A stretch of DNA of 64,000 nucleotides from Herbaspirillum huttiense (GCF_004367745.1 NZ_CP037993.1:2480001-2544000); one strand, 5' to 3'. Numbered from the stretch's first letter, positions 42,600-52,074 are shown. Translations and numbers: made by a program. The notes: a model not told the origin generated them from the sequence alone.

Positions 42600-43094
42600 A
42601 TGGCGGCCTTTCCCCCCATCGATCTGGCCGCCATGGCCGATTACTTTCTCGGGGAATGGATCTTCAGCCGTACTATCTGGGAAGGCAGCGAAAGCCCGCA
42701 AGCTACGGCGTCAGGTGAACTAAGTTTCACTAGAGGCGAGACGCCGGGCCAGTTGGTCTACCGCGAGCAGGGCCAGCTGCGCATGACCAGCGCGCCCGGC
42801 AGGTTGATTCCGTTTTCCCGCGTCTTTGACTATCGCTTCGGCCCGGACCGCCTGTGCGTGCTGTTCGCTGACGGCGAGCGTGTCGGCCAGCCTTATCAGG
42901 ACTATCTGTTGCGTGGACAGGAACTGATACCGGCCGCCGATCACCTGTGCGGCCCGGACTGCTATACCGCGGTGTATACAGCCCATGGTGAAGACTCCTT
43001 CACCATGGAAACCACCATCAACGGCCCGAAGAAGCGCACCCGCGTGCGCACTGAATTTTTACGCCGACAGTCGGTCAGCGCGTCTCCAGCTTGA
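42600..43094 (+). CDS. DUF6314-like protein
   Basis: 164 residues, soluble, and probably a lipocalin-like beta barrel by its pattern. It has an N-terminal [12 protein letters not shown], several beta-strand-like segments ending in aromatic and charged residues ([18 protein letters not shown]), and a terminal [20 protein letters not shown] ahead of [13 protein letters not shown]. It resembles DUF6314, whose function I do not know. It begins 14 bases after the methyltransferase and so may be cotranscribed. Its 3' end overlaps that of the convergent ppsR by 20 bases. Confidence 0.7.
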
Positions 43095-43929
43095 TCTCCT
43101 GCAGGATGGTGGCGGCGATTTCCTCGATGGACTTGGTGGTCGACGACATCCAGCGTATCCCTTCGCGGCGCATCATCTTCTCGGCCTCATTGATTTCATA
43201 GCGACAATTTTCCAGCGCGGCGTACTTGCTGCCGGGACGGCGTTCATTGCGCACTTCCGAGAGGCGTTCGGCGGCGATGGTGAGTCCAAAGATCTTCTTC
43301 TTGTGCAGTACCAGCCCGCTGGGCAGCTTTTCGCGTTCGAAGTCTTCCGGGATCAGCGGATAGTTGGCGCACTTGATGCCGAACTGCATGGCCAGGTACA
43401 GGCTGGTCGGGGTCTTGCCCGAGCGCGACACGCCCACCAGGATCACGTCGGCTTCCGAGAGGTTCTTGTTGGACTGGCCGTCATCGTGTGCCAGCGAGAA
43501 ATTGATGGCCTCGATGCGGTTGCGATATTCCTCGGAATCGGTGGTGTTGTGGCTGCGGCCGATGGTGTGGGTGGACTTCATCTCCAGTTCCTGCTCCAGC
43601 GGCTCCACGAAGGTCTGGAACAGGTCCATGTGCATGGCCTTGGCGCGCCGGATCACCGAGGACAGTTCCGATTTCACCAGCGTAGAGAAGACGATGGGCA
43701 GCTTGCCATCCACCGCATAGGCTTCATTGATCTTGCGGGTGGCGTCGTGGGCCTTTTCCAGGGTATCGATGAAGGGCAGGCGGATCTGCTTGAAACGCAG
43801 CTCGAACTGGCTCAGCACCGAATGCCCGAAGGTCTCCGCAGTGATCCCGGTACCGTCGGAGACGAAGAACACGGTGCGGTTGGCGGCCACGACGGGGGAA
43901 GGGTGCGGGATCGGCATGGGGTCGAGCAT
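43075..43929 (-). CDS. ppsR: PpsR, PEP synthase regulatory protein (kinase/pyrophosphorylase)
   Basis: A bifunctional DUF299 enzyme that inactivates PEP synthase by ADP-dependent phosphorylation and reactivates it by Pi-dependent dephosphorylation. It is 284 residues. The N-terminal [20 protein letters not shown] is the family hallmark, and the P-loop-like [17 protein letters not shown] lies in the C-terminal half. It is divergent from its substrate gene ppsA, the usual arrangement. ATGs at codons 1 and 5 are both possible starts. Its end overlaps the end of the DUF6314 gene. Confidence 0.95.
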   Translation of the reverse strand: MLDPMPIPHPSPVVAANRTVFFVSDGTGITAETFGHSVLSQFELRFKQIRLPFIDTLEKAHDATRKINEAYAVDGKLPIVFSTLVKSELSSVIRRAKAMHMDLFQTFVEPLEQELEMKSTHTIGRSHNTTDSEEYRNRIEAINFSLAHDDGQSNKNLSEADVILVGVSRSGKTPTSLYLAMQFGIKCANYPLIPEDFEREKLPSGLVLHKKKIFGLTIAAERLSEVRNERRPGSKYAALENCRYEINEAEKMMRREGIRWMSSTTKSIEEIAATILQEIKLETR

Positions 43930-44234
43930 TTAGTTGTCTTTTGGAAAATAGAAAAAGTATTGGGTGCTACGAACAAAAATGATTTCACGCGGTACAATGC
44001 TTGGCAACAATTTCGAGAAGCCCATCTTGATGATCGTCATGTCGCTGCGCAATTTGCCCGAATTCCTGATGATGTTTGCAATGGCAAACGTCCTCGGTGT
44101 GGCTGCGCGCCTGATGTTGTCCCTGGGCTGGTCCTCGAAGCCGCACCTGCTGCCGCAACCGTCGCAGAATAACAAAAATAAACCGACCCATGCCGCGCCC
44201 GCGAAGATTTCTTATCATCAAGCTAGGGGTTGTC
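43930..44234. other. ppsR / ppsA divergent control region
   Basis: 305 bases, more A+T-rich near ppsR. A -10-like TACAAT is at 43993-43998 facing ppsA, but I find no matching -35. No gene or RNA is recognisable. The ppsA ribosome-binding site AGGGG is at 44225-44229. Both promoters must lie in this interval. Confidence 0.5.
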
Positions 44235-46649
44235 ATGTCCAACGCAGTAAACACCCAGGGGGCGGTATACGTAGCCTCCTTTGAAACTCTTCGCATGACG
44301 GACGTCGAGTCCGTCGGTGGCAAAAACGCATCGCTGGGAGAAATGATTTCCCAGTTGGCCGGCGCGGGTGTACGCGTGCCGGGCGGTTTCGCCACGACTG
44401 CGCAAGCTTTCCGTGATTTCCTGGAGCACAGCGCCGATGGCGGCCCGACCCTGGCCGCCCGCATTGCCCAGCGCCTCGAAGGCCTGGACATCGATGACGT
44501 GCGTTCGCTGGCGCAAGCCGGTGCCGAGATCCGTCAATGGATCATCGAGACCCCGTTCCAGCCCCGCCTGGACCAGGAAATCCGTGCCTTCTACGACAAG
44601 CTGGTGGCCGATTCGACCGCCGAGATGTCCTTCGCCGTGCGTTCCTCCGCCACCGCAGAAGACCTGCCTGACGCGTCCTTCGCCGGTCAGCAGGAAACCT
44701 TCCTGAATGTGGTCGGCATCGACAACGTACTCGAAGCCATGAAGCACGTCTTCGCCTCGCTCTACAACGACCGCGCGATCTCCTATCGCGTCCACAAGGG
44801 CTTCACGCACGCCGAAGTGGCCCTGTCGGCCGGCGTGCAGCGCATGGTCCGTTCGGACGTGGGCGCGGCGGGCGTGATGTTCACCATCGACACCGAATCC
44901 GGCTTCAAGGATGTGGTCTTCATCACCTCCAGCTATGGCCTGGGTGAAACCGTGGTGCAGGGCGCCGTCAACCCGGACGAATACTACGTCCACAAGCCGA
45001 TGCTGGAACTGGGCAAGCAGCCGGTGATCCGCCGCAACCTGGGTTCCAAGCTGATCAAGATGGAATTCACCGGCGAAGCCAAGGCCGGCCGCTCGGTCAA
45101 GACCGTGGATGTGCCGGTGGAACTGCGCAACCGCTATTCCCTGACCGACGCGGAAGTGGTGGAACTGGCCAAGTACGCCACCATCATCGAGAAGCACTAC
45201 CAGCGTCCGATGGACATCGAATGGGGCAAGGACGGCCGCGACGGCAAGCTCTATATCCTGCAGGCCCGTCCGGAAACGGTGAAGTCGCAGCAGAAGGCCA
45301 CCGATGCGCAACAGCGCTTCAAGCTCAAGAGCTCGGGCACCGTGCTGGCCACCGGCCGTGCGATCGGCCAGAAGATCGGCGCCGGTCCGGTGCGCGTCAT
45401 CAGCGATCCGGCTGAAATGGAACGCGTGCAGCCCGGCGACGTGCTGGTGGCCGACATGACCGACCCCAACTGGGAACCGGTCATGAAGCGTGCCTCGGCC
45501 ATCGTCACCAACCGTGGCGGCCGTACCTGCCACGCCGCCATCATCGCCCGTGAACTGGGCGTGCCGGCCGTGGTCGGCTGCGGCGATGCCACCGAAGTGT
45601 TGAAGGATGGCACCCTGGTGACGGTCTCCTGCGCCGAAGGCGATGAAGGCAAGATCTATGATGGCCTGCTGGAAACCGAAGTGACCGAAGTGGCCCGTGG
45701 CGAACTGCCGCCGATCCCGCTGAAGGTGATGATGAACGTGGGCAACCCGCAGCTGGCCTTCGACTTCCAGTCGATCCCCAACGGCGGTGTCGGCCTGGCG
45801 CGTCTGGAATTCATCATCAACAACAACATCGGCGTGCACCCCAAGGCCATCCTGGAATACCCGAACATCGACGCCGACCTGAAGAAGGCCGTCGAATCGG
45901 TCGCCCGTGGCCACGCTTCGCCCAAGGCTTTCTACGTCGACAAGCTGGCTGAAGGCATCGCCACCATCGCGGCGGCCTTCTGGCCCAAGCCGGTGATCGT
46001 GCGCCTGTCGGACTTCAAGTCCAACGAGTACAAGAAGCTCATCGGCGGTTCGCGCTACGAGCCGGACGAAGAAAACCCGATGCTGGGCTTCCGTGGCGCC
46101 GCGCGTTACCTGGCCCACGACTTCGCCGAAGCCTTCCAGATGGAATGCCAGGCCATGAAGCGCGTGCGTGAAGACATGGGCCTGACCAACGTCGAGGTGA
46201 TGGTGCCCTTCGTGCGTACCCTGGGCCAGGCCGAGAAGGTCATTGGTCTGCTGGGCAAGTATGGCCTGAAGCGTGGCGAGAACGGCCTGCGCGTCATCAT
46301 GATGTGCGAAGTCCCGTCCAACGCCATTTTGGCCGAACAGTTCCTGGAGCACTTCGACGGCTTCTCCATCGGTTCCAACGACCTGACCCAGCTGACCCTG
46401 GGCCTGGACCGCGATTCCGGCATGGAACTGCTGGCCGCCGACTTCGACGAGCGCGATCCGGCCGTGCAGGCCTTGCTGACCAAGGTCATCGCTACCTGCC
46501 GCGAAAAGGGCAAGTACGTCGGTATTTGCGGCCAGGGTCCTTCGGACCATCCGGACTTCGCCGAATGGCTGATGGAGCAGGGCATCGAGTCCATCTCGCT
46601 GAATCCCGATACCGTCATCGACACCTGGCAGCAGCTGGCCAAGAAGTGA
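44235..46649 (+). CDS. ppsA: Phosphoenolpyruvate synthase
   Basis: Converts pyruvate, ATP and water to PEP, AMP and Pi for gluconeogenesis. It is 804 residues from ATG 44235 with AGGGG 5 bases upstream. The N-terminal ATP-binding domain has [13 protein letters not shown] and [20 protein letters not shown]. The swivelling phosphohistidine domain has [15 protein letters not shown] (His433). The C-terminal PEP/pyruvate barrel has the Cys765 segment [13 protein letters not shown]. Its partner regulator PpsR is divergent. It is followed by a strong terminator. Confidence 0.98.
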   Translation: MSNAVNTQGAVYVASFETLRMTDVESVGGKNASLGEMISQLAGAGVRVPGGFATTAQAFRDFLEHSADGGPTLAARIAQRLEGLDIDDVRSLAQAGAEIRQWIIETPFQPRLDQEIRAFYDKLVADSTAEMSFAVRSSATAEDLPDASFAGQQETFLNVVGIDNVLEAMKHVFASLYNDRAISYRVHKGFTHAEVALSAGVQRMVRSDVGAAGVMFTIDTESGFKDVVFITSSYGLGETVVQGAVNPDEYYVHKPMLELGKQPVIRRNLGSKLIKMEFTGEAKAGRSVKTVDVPVELRNRYSLTDAEVVELAKYATIIEKHYQRPMDIEWGKDGRDGKLYILQARPETVKSQQKATDAQQRFKLKSSGTVLATGRAIGQKIGAGPVRVISDPAEMERVQPGDVLVADMTDPNWEPVMKRASAIVTNRGGRTCHAAIIARELGVPAVVGCGDATEVLKDGTLVTVSCAEGDEGKIYDGLLETEVTEVARGELPPIPLKVMMNVGNPQLAFDFQSIPNGGVGLARLEFIINNNIGVHPKAILEYPNIDADLKKAVESVARGHASPKAFYVDKLAEGIATIAAAFWPKPVIVRLSDFKSNEYKKLIGGSRYEPDEENPMLGFRGAARYLAHDFAEAFQMECQAMKRVREDMGLTNVEVMVPFVRTLGQAEKVIGLLGKYGLKRGENGLRVIMMCEVPSNAILAEQFLEHFDGFSIGSNDLTQLTLGLDRDSGMELLAADFDERDPAVQALLTKVIATCREKGKYVGICGQGPSDHPDFAEWLMEQGIESISLNPDTVIDTWQQLAKK

Positions 46650-46706
46650 TGAAGCAAGGAGTGGTGAAGCTTTAAGCGTCACTCACGACCAACTTCGAAA
46701 GAAGTG

Positions 46707-46746
46707 AAAGGCGCGGACAGAAATGTCCGCGCCTTTGTTTTATTTT
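46707..46746 (+). terminator. Rho-independent terminator of ppsA
   Basis: AAAGGCGCGGACA pairs with TGTCCGCGCCTTT (46724-46736) around GAAA, followed by TGTTTTATTTT. A 13-bp stem. Confidence 0.9.
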
Positions 46747-46764
46747 CTCAAGCTGCAGTAGACT
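46735..46764 (+). promoter_or_regulatory. Possible promoter of the nfeD-SPFH-hydrolase operon
   Basis: TTGTTT, an 18-base spacer and TAGACT, starting inside the ppsA terminator tail and ending 36 bases before the nfeD ATG. A moderate match. Confidence 0.35.
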
Positions 46765-46800
46765 GCGGGTGTTTGCAGTTTTCTTCATGGGGATTCGACG

Positions 46801-47235
46801 ATGACGGACTGGTCACTCTGGCTGGTGCTGGCCGGCGCGCTGTTAGGTGCAGAACTCTTCACAGGCACCTTTTACCTGCTCATGATCGCGCTGGGACTGG
46901 TGGCCGGCGCCATCGCCGCCTGGTGCGGCTTGATGCTGGAGTGGCAGTTGCTGGTGGCCGCCGTGGTCGGCGTGGCGGCGGTGCTCGGCCTGCGGCGCAG
47001 CCCGTATGGCCGGCTGCGCCGCGGCAGCGCCAACGATGATCCCAATCTCTTGCTCGATATCGGCCAGAGCGTCGAGGTCCCGGCCTGGCAGCTGCACGGC
47101 AACCAGTTTATGGCGCGCGTGCCTTATCGCGGTGCGCAGTGGGATGTCGAGCTGCTGCCCGGCCATCATGCCAGTCCCGGCAGCTTCGTCATCCGTGAAA
47201 TCCGTGGCAGCCGCTTGCTGGTGGCGCCGCGCTGA
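46801..47235 (+). CDS. NfeD family membrane protein
   Basis: The short form of NfeD (144 residues), a partner of SPFH proteins in membrane quality control. Two or three hydrophobic helices (about 5-65: LWLVLAGALLGAELFTGTFY; LLVAAVVGVAAVLGL) are followed by a small OB-fold beta domain with LDIGQSVEVPAWQ and GAQWDVEL. It lies 43 bases upstream of the SPFH gene, the typical pairing (YbbK/QmcA of E. coli). Confidence 0.9.
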   Translation: MTDWSLWLVLAGALLGAELFTGTFYLLMIALGLVAGAIAAWCGLMLEWQLLVAAVVGVAAVLGLRRSPYGRLRRGSANDDPNLLLDIGQSVEVPAWQLHGNQFMARVPYRGAQWDVELLPGHHASPGSFVIREIRGSRLLVAPR

Positions 47236-47278
47236 TCGGGTCTTCACTTCTTCCCCCTCTCGTTTTCAGGAGAATTTC

Positions 47279-48190
47279 ATGCTGGGTAGCGTCACTCTGG
47301 TCATCTTCTTCCTCGCCATTGTCTTCGTCGTGCAGACGGTCAAGGTGGTCCCGCAGCAGCATGCCTGGGTGGTCGAGCGCCTGGGCAAATACCACGCCAC
47401 GCTGGCCCCTGGCCTGAACATCGTGGTGCCCTTCATCGACCGTGTGGCCTACAAGCACATCCTCAAGGAGATCCCGCTGGACGTGCCGCCTCAGGTCTGC
47501 ATCACCAAGGACAACACGCAATTGCAGGTCGACGGCATCCTGTACTTTCAGATCACCGACCCGATGCGCGCGTCCTACGGCTCCTCCAACTACATCGCGG
47601 CGATCACCCAGCTGGCGCAGACCACGCTGCGCTCTGTGATCGGCAAGATGGAACTGGACAAGACCTTCGAGGAACGCGACCACATCAACACCGCCATCGT
47701 CAGCGCCATCGATGAATCGGCCGAGAACTGGGGCGTGAAGGTGCTGCGCTATGAAATCAAGGATCTGACCCCGCCCAAGGAAATCCTGCACGCCATGCAG
47801 GCCCAGATCACCGCCGAGCGCGAAAAGCGTGCCCTGATCGCTGCCTCCGAGGGTCGCAAGCAGGAACAGATCAACATCGCCACTGGTGAGCGCGAAGCCG
47901 CGATTGCCCGCTCCGAAGGCGAGAAGCAGGCCTCCATCAACCGTGCCGAAGGCCAGGCTGCGGCCATCCTCGCCATCGCCGAAGCCAGCGCCGAAGCGAT
48001 CCGCAAGACGGCTGCCGCCATCGAGCAGCCGGGTGGTTCGGATGCGGTCAACCTGAAGGTCGCCGAGCAGTATGTCGATGCCTTCGGCAAGCTGGCCAAG
48101 ACCAATAACTCCATCATCGTGCCGGCCAATCTGGGGGACATGAGCGGGCTCATCGCCTCGGCCCTGCAAGTCGTCAAGCAGCAGAAGTAA
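47279..48190 (+). CDS. SPFH/band-7 (stomatin-like, QmcA-type) protein
   Basis: Forms large oligomeric membrane scaffolds; E. coli QmcA is the nearest familiar relative. It is 303 residues from ATG 47279 (CAGGAGA upstream). One N-terminal membrane helix (VTLVIFFLAIVFVVQ) is followed by the SPFH domain (VPQQHAWVVERLGKYHATLAPGL, MELDKTFEERDHIN) and a coiled-coil segment with repeated EGEKQ/AEGQA motifs. The family's conserved LKVAEQYVDAFGKLAK is near the end. It is cotranscribed with nfeD and directly followed, after 3 bases, by a serine hydrolase gene. Confidence 0.93.
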   Translation: MLGSVTLVIFFLAIVFVVQTVKVVPQQHAWVVERLGKYHATLAPGLNIVVPFIDRVAYKHILKEIPLDVPPQVCITKDNTQLQVDGILYFQITDPMRASYGSSNYIAAITQLAQTTLRSVIGKMELDKTFEERDHINTAIVSAIDESAENWGVKVLRYEIKDLTPPKEILHAMQAQITAEREKRALIAASEGRKQEQINIATGEREAAIARSEGEKQASINRAEGQAAAILAIAEASAEAIRKTAAAIEQPGGSDAVNLKVAEQYVDAFGKLAKTNNSIIVPANLGDMSGLIASALQVVKQQK

Positions 48191-48193
48191 GCC

Positions 48194-49480
48194 ATGCGTC
48201 CACGTTTTACGTCCGTTTTTGCATGCAAACCGCTGGCTGTGCTGATGGCGGTAGGGCTGATGCTCGCTTCCGTTTCCGTGCTGGCGCAGGAAAGCCCCGA
48301 CATGACCGCCGTGGCCGAACGCGTCGACCAGCAGATGAAGCAATTGCTCGGTCAATATCCCGTGCCCGGTGCCAGCATCGCCATCGCCTATCAGGGGAGG
48401 CTGGTGTATCAGCGTGGCTATGGCATGGCGGTGACCGAATCGAATACGCCGGTCACGCCGCTGACGCGTTTTCGGATCGGCAGCGTTTCCAAGCCGGTCA
48501 CGGCGGTGGCGGTGCTGAAGCTGTTCGAGAAGGAATTGCCGCAGGTACTGGATCGTCCCGTGTTCGGTCCGGAAGGATTGCTGCCGGACGCCGCCTATCC
48601 GGACTTTGCCCAGCCTCTGGACCAGCGCGTCCTGAAGATCACCTTGCGCGAGCTGTTGCAGCACACCAGCGGCTGGGGTGGCAGCGACTACGATCCGCAA
48701 TACGATCTGGTCAACATCGCCAAGGCGCGCCAGGTAGCCGCACCGGCCTCGGCGCGCGACGTGATCGCCTACGTGCTCAAGCAGCGCCTGCTGGATGCGG
48801 CTCCGGGAACGGAATTCTTCTACAGCAATTTTGCCTACAACGTGCTGGGACGCCTGGTGGAGCAGAAGTCCGGCATGTCCTATGAAGAGGCGGTGCAGGC
48901 ACTGGTCTTCAAGCCTGCTGCGGTTGGGGATGCCGCCATCGCGGGTGACCGCCGCATCGAGCGTGCGGCCAACGAGACCGTCTATTACGACGATCCACGC
49001 TGGCCCGCTGTGGCCGATCGCGATGGCAGTGGCGCCACCGGTCCGGAATCCTATTCGGCCCTGCATTTCAAGGCCATGGATGCCACTGCGGGCTGGATCG
49101 CCACGGCGGCCGACCTGGTGCGCTTTGCCGATGCGGCGCAAGGGCGCGGCGCTCCCGCCTTGCTGCAACCGCAGACGCTGGCGCTGATGAAGCAGCGCAA
49201 TCCCGCCCAGGCCGAGAACAACTATGGCCTGGGCTGGGTGGTGACGCGCAGCAGTGGGGTGGAGATCCTCTCCCACAGCGGCGCACTCACCACTGGCACC
49301 TACGCCTACCTGCAATCGCGCGCCGATGGCTGGACCTGGGCGGTGCTGATGAACCGCCTTCCGATTCCTTATCCGCCGGAGCAGGGCGTGAGCGAGTTGC
49401 AGGCCTTCCAGGTGGCGGTGCAGCGCGGGTTGATGAATGCCATCGTCAATCCGGCCACGGTGCCTTCTGCTGCACAATAA
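48194..49480 (+). CDS. Exported serine hydrolase, class C beta-lactamase/PBP-like fold
   Basis: 428 residues with a signal peptide (cleavage about VLA-QES, residue 31). The three beta-lactamase-type motifs are present: SxxK as S97-V-S-K100, YxN as Y210-S-N212, and H361-S-G363 in place of KTG. It therefore acts as a periplasmic acyl-serine hydrolase (D-alanyl peptidase, esterase or beta-lactamase-like). The sequence cannot say which, and I would not call it a resistance gene. The 3-base gap after the SPFH gene suggests coupling and a membrane-envelope role. Confidence 0.88.
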   Translation: MRPRFTSVFACKPLAVLMAVGLMLASVSVLAQESPDMTAVAERVDQQMKQLLGQYPVPGASIAIAYQGRLVYQRGYGMAVTESNTPVTPLTRFRIGSVSKPVTAVAVLKLFEKELPQVLDRPVFGPEGLLPDAAYPDFAQPLDQRVLKITLRELLQHTSGWGGSDYDPQYDLVNIAKARQVAAPASARDVIAYVLKQRLLDAAPGTEFFYSNFAYNVLGRLVEQKSGMSYEEAVQALVFKPAAVGDAAIAGDRRIERAANETVYYDDPRWPAVADRDGSGATGPESYSALHFKAMDATAGWIATAADLVRFADAAQGRGAPALLQPQTLALMKQRNPAQAENNYGLGWVVTRSSGVEILSHSGALTTGTYAYLQSRADGWTWAVLMNRLPIPYPPEQGVSELQAFQVAVQRGLMNAIVNPATVPSAAQ

Positions 49481-49500
49481 TTCATACAGCAAACGCCCAT

Positions 49501-49540
49501 TGAAAAGCCCCGCCCGGCGTGAAACCGGACGGGGCTTGGT
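49501..49540. terminator. Bidirectional terminator between the serine hydrolase and the two-component operon
   Basis: AAGCCCCGCCCGG (49505-49517) pairs with CCGGACGGGGCTT (49525-49537) with one mismatch. The leftward strand runs into TTTTC, while the rightward tail is poor in T. Confidence 0.75.
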
Positions 49541-49587
49541 CTTGGTGCATATCGTTCATATCGTGCCTGTCGCCCGTGAGGCGGCGC

Positions 49588-51012
49588 TCAGATCTCGGCA
49601 GTGTCTCCGCGTGCCGGCTCATCGGCCATGAAGGGCAGGGTGATGTCCACCCGCAAGCCACCGTCGCTGCGATTGGCGGCGCGGATGAAGCCTTGGTGCG
49701 CTTCCACGATGCGCCGTGCAATCGAGAGCCCCAGTCCGTGGCCGGCGCTGTTGCTCTTGGTGCGGCTGCTGCGGAAGAACAGCTCGAAGATGCTGTCCAT
49801 TTCTTCTTCCGGCACACCCGGTCCGCGATCCAGGATGGACAGGTGCAGCAGCTTGTTGACCTCGTCGATCTCGGCCACGAATTGCACGGCCGTCTCGGGT
49901 GCCGTGTGCTTGATGGCATTGCGCAGCACGTTCTCGATGGCGCGATAAAGCAATTCCGGATTGCCCTTGACCTGCACCCGGCAATCGATGCGGCTTTCCA
50001 CCCGCTTGCCCAGTGCCTCGGCCTCGAAGCTGGCGTCACTGGTCATGTCGGCCAGCATGGCCTGGATGGCGATGGCTTCTTCCATCGAACCGGGCACGTT
50101 GGCTTCCAGCCGCGACAGGGTCAGCAATTCGCCGACCAGCTTGTCCATGCGCACGCTTTCGCGTTCGATGCGTTCCAGAGTCAGTTCCAGCTTGTCCTTG
50201 TCCTGCACGCGTGCCAGGCCGATGGCCATCTGCAGGCGCGCAATCGGCGAGCGCAGCTCGTGCGAGACATCGTGCAGCAGGCGGCGCTGGCTTTCCATCA
50301 GGGTACGCAACTTGGCCGTCATGGCGTCGAAGTCGCGTCCCAGGTCGGCCAGTTCATCGTTGCGCGCGCTCATGACCGGTTCCAGCGCCTGGTCCAGATT
50401 GCCGTTGGCGGCCTGGTTGAAGGCATTCTTGAGGTGCCGGATCGGATGCGAGAAATACCAGGCCAGCAGCAACGCAAACACCAGACTGGCCACCAGCGCC
50501 ACGGCAATCGGCATGGTCGGGAAGAACAGTGGCTTGGGTCCGCCCCTGTCCTTCATGTAACGCGGCTCGCGGCCCGGCATGCCGCCCGGGGGCGGGCCGA
50601 ACTCGTCGTTGGGCGTGGGAATGAACATCAGGTAGCTGTGGCCGTTGGCGGCCTTGACCAGTTCCACCACCCGGCGATCGCGTTCGGTGGCCAGCACGCG
50701 GCGCGCCTGTTCCACCAGATGCGGCGAGACTTCGCGGCCCATCAGGTCCTGGTTGTCTTCATCCACGGCATACAGCTGCAGGCGATGCGGGCGCCCCTCG
50801 TTGATCAGGCTGCGCAAGGCTTCCGGGCCGCCGAACTGCAGGGTGGCGGCGGCCGCGCGGATCATGAAGGAGGCCGGTGGACTGAGGTCGATCTCCGAAT
50901 TGCGGTTGCTGCGTTCCAGGTTCTCGATCCAGAACAGCACGCCCACGCCGAAGGTGGCGGTGATCTGGGCGATCGCAATGAAGAAGAAGAACTTCCAGAA
51001 AAGCCGGCCCAC
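49588..51012 (-). CDS. Sensor histidine kinase, CpxA-like
   Basis: The membrane sensor partner of the adjacent response regulator. It is 474 residues from the GTG at 51012, one base after the regulator's stop and preceded by AAGGA inside the regulator gene. TM1 is at about 6-28; a periplasmic domain at about 30-165 contains a Gly/Pro-rich loop (EFGPPPGGMPGREP); TM2 is at about 166-187. HAMP follows, then the H-box LLHDVSHELRSP with phospho-acceptor His251, the N-box ENVLRNAIKHT, and G boxes DRGPGVPEEE and GHGLGLSIARRIV. The CpxA assignment rests on overall resemblance plus two CpxR-type boxes upstream of the operon. Confidence 0.88.
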   Translation of the reverse strand: MGRLFWKFFFFIAIAQITATFGVGVLFWIENLERSNRNSEIDLSPPASFMIRAAAATLQFGGPEALRSLINEGRPHRLQLYAVDEDNQDLMGREVSPHLVEQARRVLATERDRRVVELVKAANGHSYLMFIPTPNDEFGPPPGGMPGREPRYMKDRGGPKPLFFPTMPIAVALVASLVFALLLAWYFSHPIRHLKNAFNQAANGNLDQALEPVMSARNDELADLGRDFDAMTAKLRTLMESQRRLLHDVSHELRSPIARLQMAIGLARVQDKDKLELTLERIERESVRMDKLVGELLTLSRLEANVPGSMEEAIAIQAMLADMTSDASFEAEALGKRVESRIDCRVQVKGNPELLYRAIENVLRNAIKHTAPETAVQFVAEIDEVNKLLHLSILDRGPGVPEEEMDSIFELFFRSSRTKSNSAGHGLGLSIARRIVEAHQGFIRAANRSDGGLRVDITLPFMADEPARGDTAEI

Positions 51013-51013
51013 T

Positions 51014-51703
51014 TTATTCCTTGATGAACTGGTAGCCCAGGCGGTAGACGGTCTGGATGCAGCTCTTGTCGCTGCCCAGTGCGGCGATCTTCTGGCGGAT
51101 GCTGGAGAGGTGGACGTCGATGTTGCGGTCGAAGCGCGCCAGCGGACGGCCCAGGCCTTGCTCCGACAGGGTCTGCTTGCTGACCGGCTTGCCGGCATTG
51201 CGGGCCAGCACTTCAAGCAGGTTGAATTCGCTGCTGGTCAGTTCCAGCGGACGGCCGTTCCAGGTGGCACGGCGCTGTTCCGGCCACATCGACAGGGCCC
51301 CCACGGCCAGCGGCGAATAGGGCGCCTGCTCGCTGCTCTCGGCCGAGGCGCGACGCAGGATGGCACGGATGCGGGCAGCGATCTCGCGCGGCGTGCAGGG
51401 CTTGGGGACGTAGTCGTCGGCACCGAGTTCCAGACCGATGATGCGGTCGGTGTCATCGCCCTTGGCGGTCAGCATCACGACCGGCATGTTGCTCTTGGCG
51501 CGAATGCGGCGCAGGGTGTCGACGCCGTTCAGGCGCGGCATCATCACGTCCAGCACGGCGATGGCGTACTGGCCGGTGAGCGCCTCGGCAGCACCGGCTT
51601 CACCGTCATGGGCGACGTTGACTTCAAATTTTTCCTGCTCAAGGTATTCCTTGAGCATCTCGACGAGCTCCACGTCATCGTCGATCAAAAGCACTTTAGA
51701 CAT
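51014..51703 (-). CDS. OmpR-family response regulator, CpxR-like
   Basis: A DNA-binding regulator of 229 residues. The receiver domain has the acidic pocket IDDD, phospho-acceptor Asp52 in LDVMMP, Thr79 and Lys101. The C-terminal winged helix (about 130-228) has LTSSEFNLLEVLARNAGKPVSK and the terminal TVYRLGYQFI. It is followed by the sensor kinase with a one-base gap. Its promoter region holds an exact GTAAA-N5-GTAAA box plus a third GTAAA, consistent with autoregulation as known for E. coli cpxRA. Confidence 0.9.
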   Translation of the reverse strand: MSKVLLIDDDVELVEMLKEYLEQEKFEVNVAHDGEAGAAEALTGQYAIAVLDVMMPRLNGVDTLRRIRAKSNMPVVMLTAKGDDTDRIIGLELGADDYVPKPCTPREIAARIRAILRRASAESSEQAPYSPLAVGALSMWPEQRRATWNGRPLELTSSEFNLLEVLARNAGKPVSKQTLSEQGLGRPLARFDRNIDVHLSSIRQKIAALGSDKSCIQTVYRLGYQFIKE

Positions 51704-51802
51704 TGCTGCATTCCATTCTCGAATTGCCCTGCCTTCAGGCCGCAGGGCGTCGGCAGCCCGTAATATGCCGTAAAAGGTTTTGCAGAAGTGTTTCAGGCCT
51801 TC

Positions 51803-51831
51803 TTTACAATTGCATCTTTACATTCATTTAC
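51803..51831 (-). promoter_or_regulatory. CpxR-type box with extra half-site, regulator-proximal
   Basis: On the reverse strand: GTAAA-TGAAT-GTAAA (51831-51817), then nine bases and a third GTAAA (51807-51803). The tandem pair equals the published CpxR consensus GTAAA-N5-GTAAA exactly. It lies about 100-130 bases upstream of the regulator start, on the strand of that gene. Confidence 0.65.
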
Positions 51832-51961
51832 CGCGGCCGGCCGCTGCCTGCCAAAGTACGAGAACTCGCATTTTTCTTGCTTTCCATTCATCAGTGCCTG
51901 ACGGCAACCCGCACCGGGCCTGGCTGGGGCGCGGAGGGCGGACGAGCTCGCTTAACAAGAC

Positions 51962-51976
51962 TTTACTCGGCTTTAC
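51962..51976 (+). promoter_or_regulatory. Second CpxR-type box, proximal to the Ser/Thr-rich gene
   Basis: TTTAC-TCGGC-TTTAC, the exact complement of GTAAA-N5-GTAAA, about 100 bases before the rightward ATG and roughly 60-75 bases upstream of its likely transcription start. Confidence 0.6.
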
Positions 51977-52074
51977 GCGGCAGGCATCAACTTAACACGT
52001 CTTGATGACCGATACTTTTGGCATGTACAAGGGAGCGATGCATGGGGCATCGCGCACAATAAAAGGAGTCCGTC

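Larger units (their letters stand above)
51704..52074. other. Divergent control region of the CpxRA-like operon and the Ser/Thr-rich gene
   Basis: 371 bases. They hold two CpxR-type boxes (51817-51831 and 51962-51976), an extra half-site at 51803-51807, a reverse-strand -10-like TATTAC (51760-51765) for the regulator gene, and TTGATG (52002-52007) plus TACAAG (52026-52031, 18-base spacer) for the rightward gene. A short hairpin, GCGATGC/GCATCGC, lies at 52035-52053 just before the ribosome-binding site AAAAGGAG of the rightward gene. Confidence 0.6.

Noticed and set aside
44223-46682. 819-codon open frame antisense to ppsA
   Set aside because: A GC-skew artefact opposite a gene with all catalytic motifs; composition is the usual His/Gln/Gly-rich shadow.
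48194-49480. Annotating the serine hydrolase as an AmpC resistance beta-lactamase
   Set aside because: It has the SxxK, YxN and HSG motifs of the broad family, but HSG instead of KTG and no AmpR neighbour, so resistance is not supported.
47189-49492. 767-codon open frame antisense to the SPFH and serine-hydrolase genes
   Set aside because: Same reason: no motifs, and the + strand genes are well supported.
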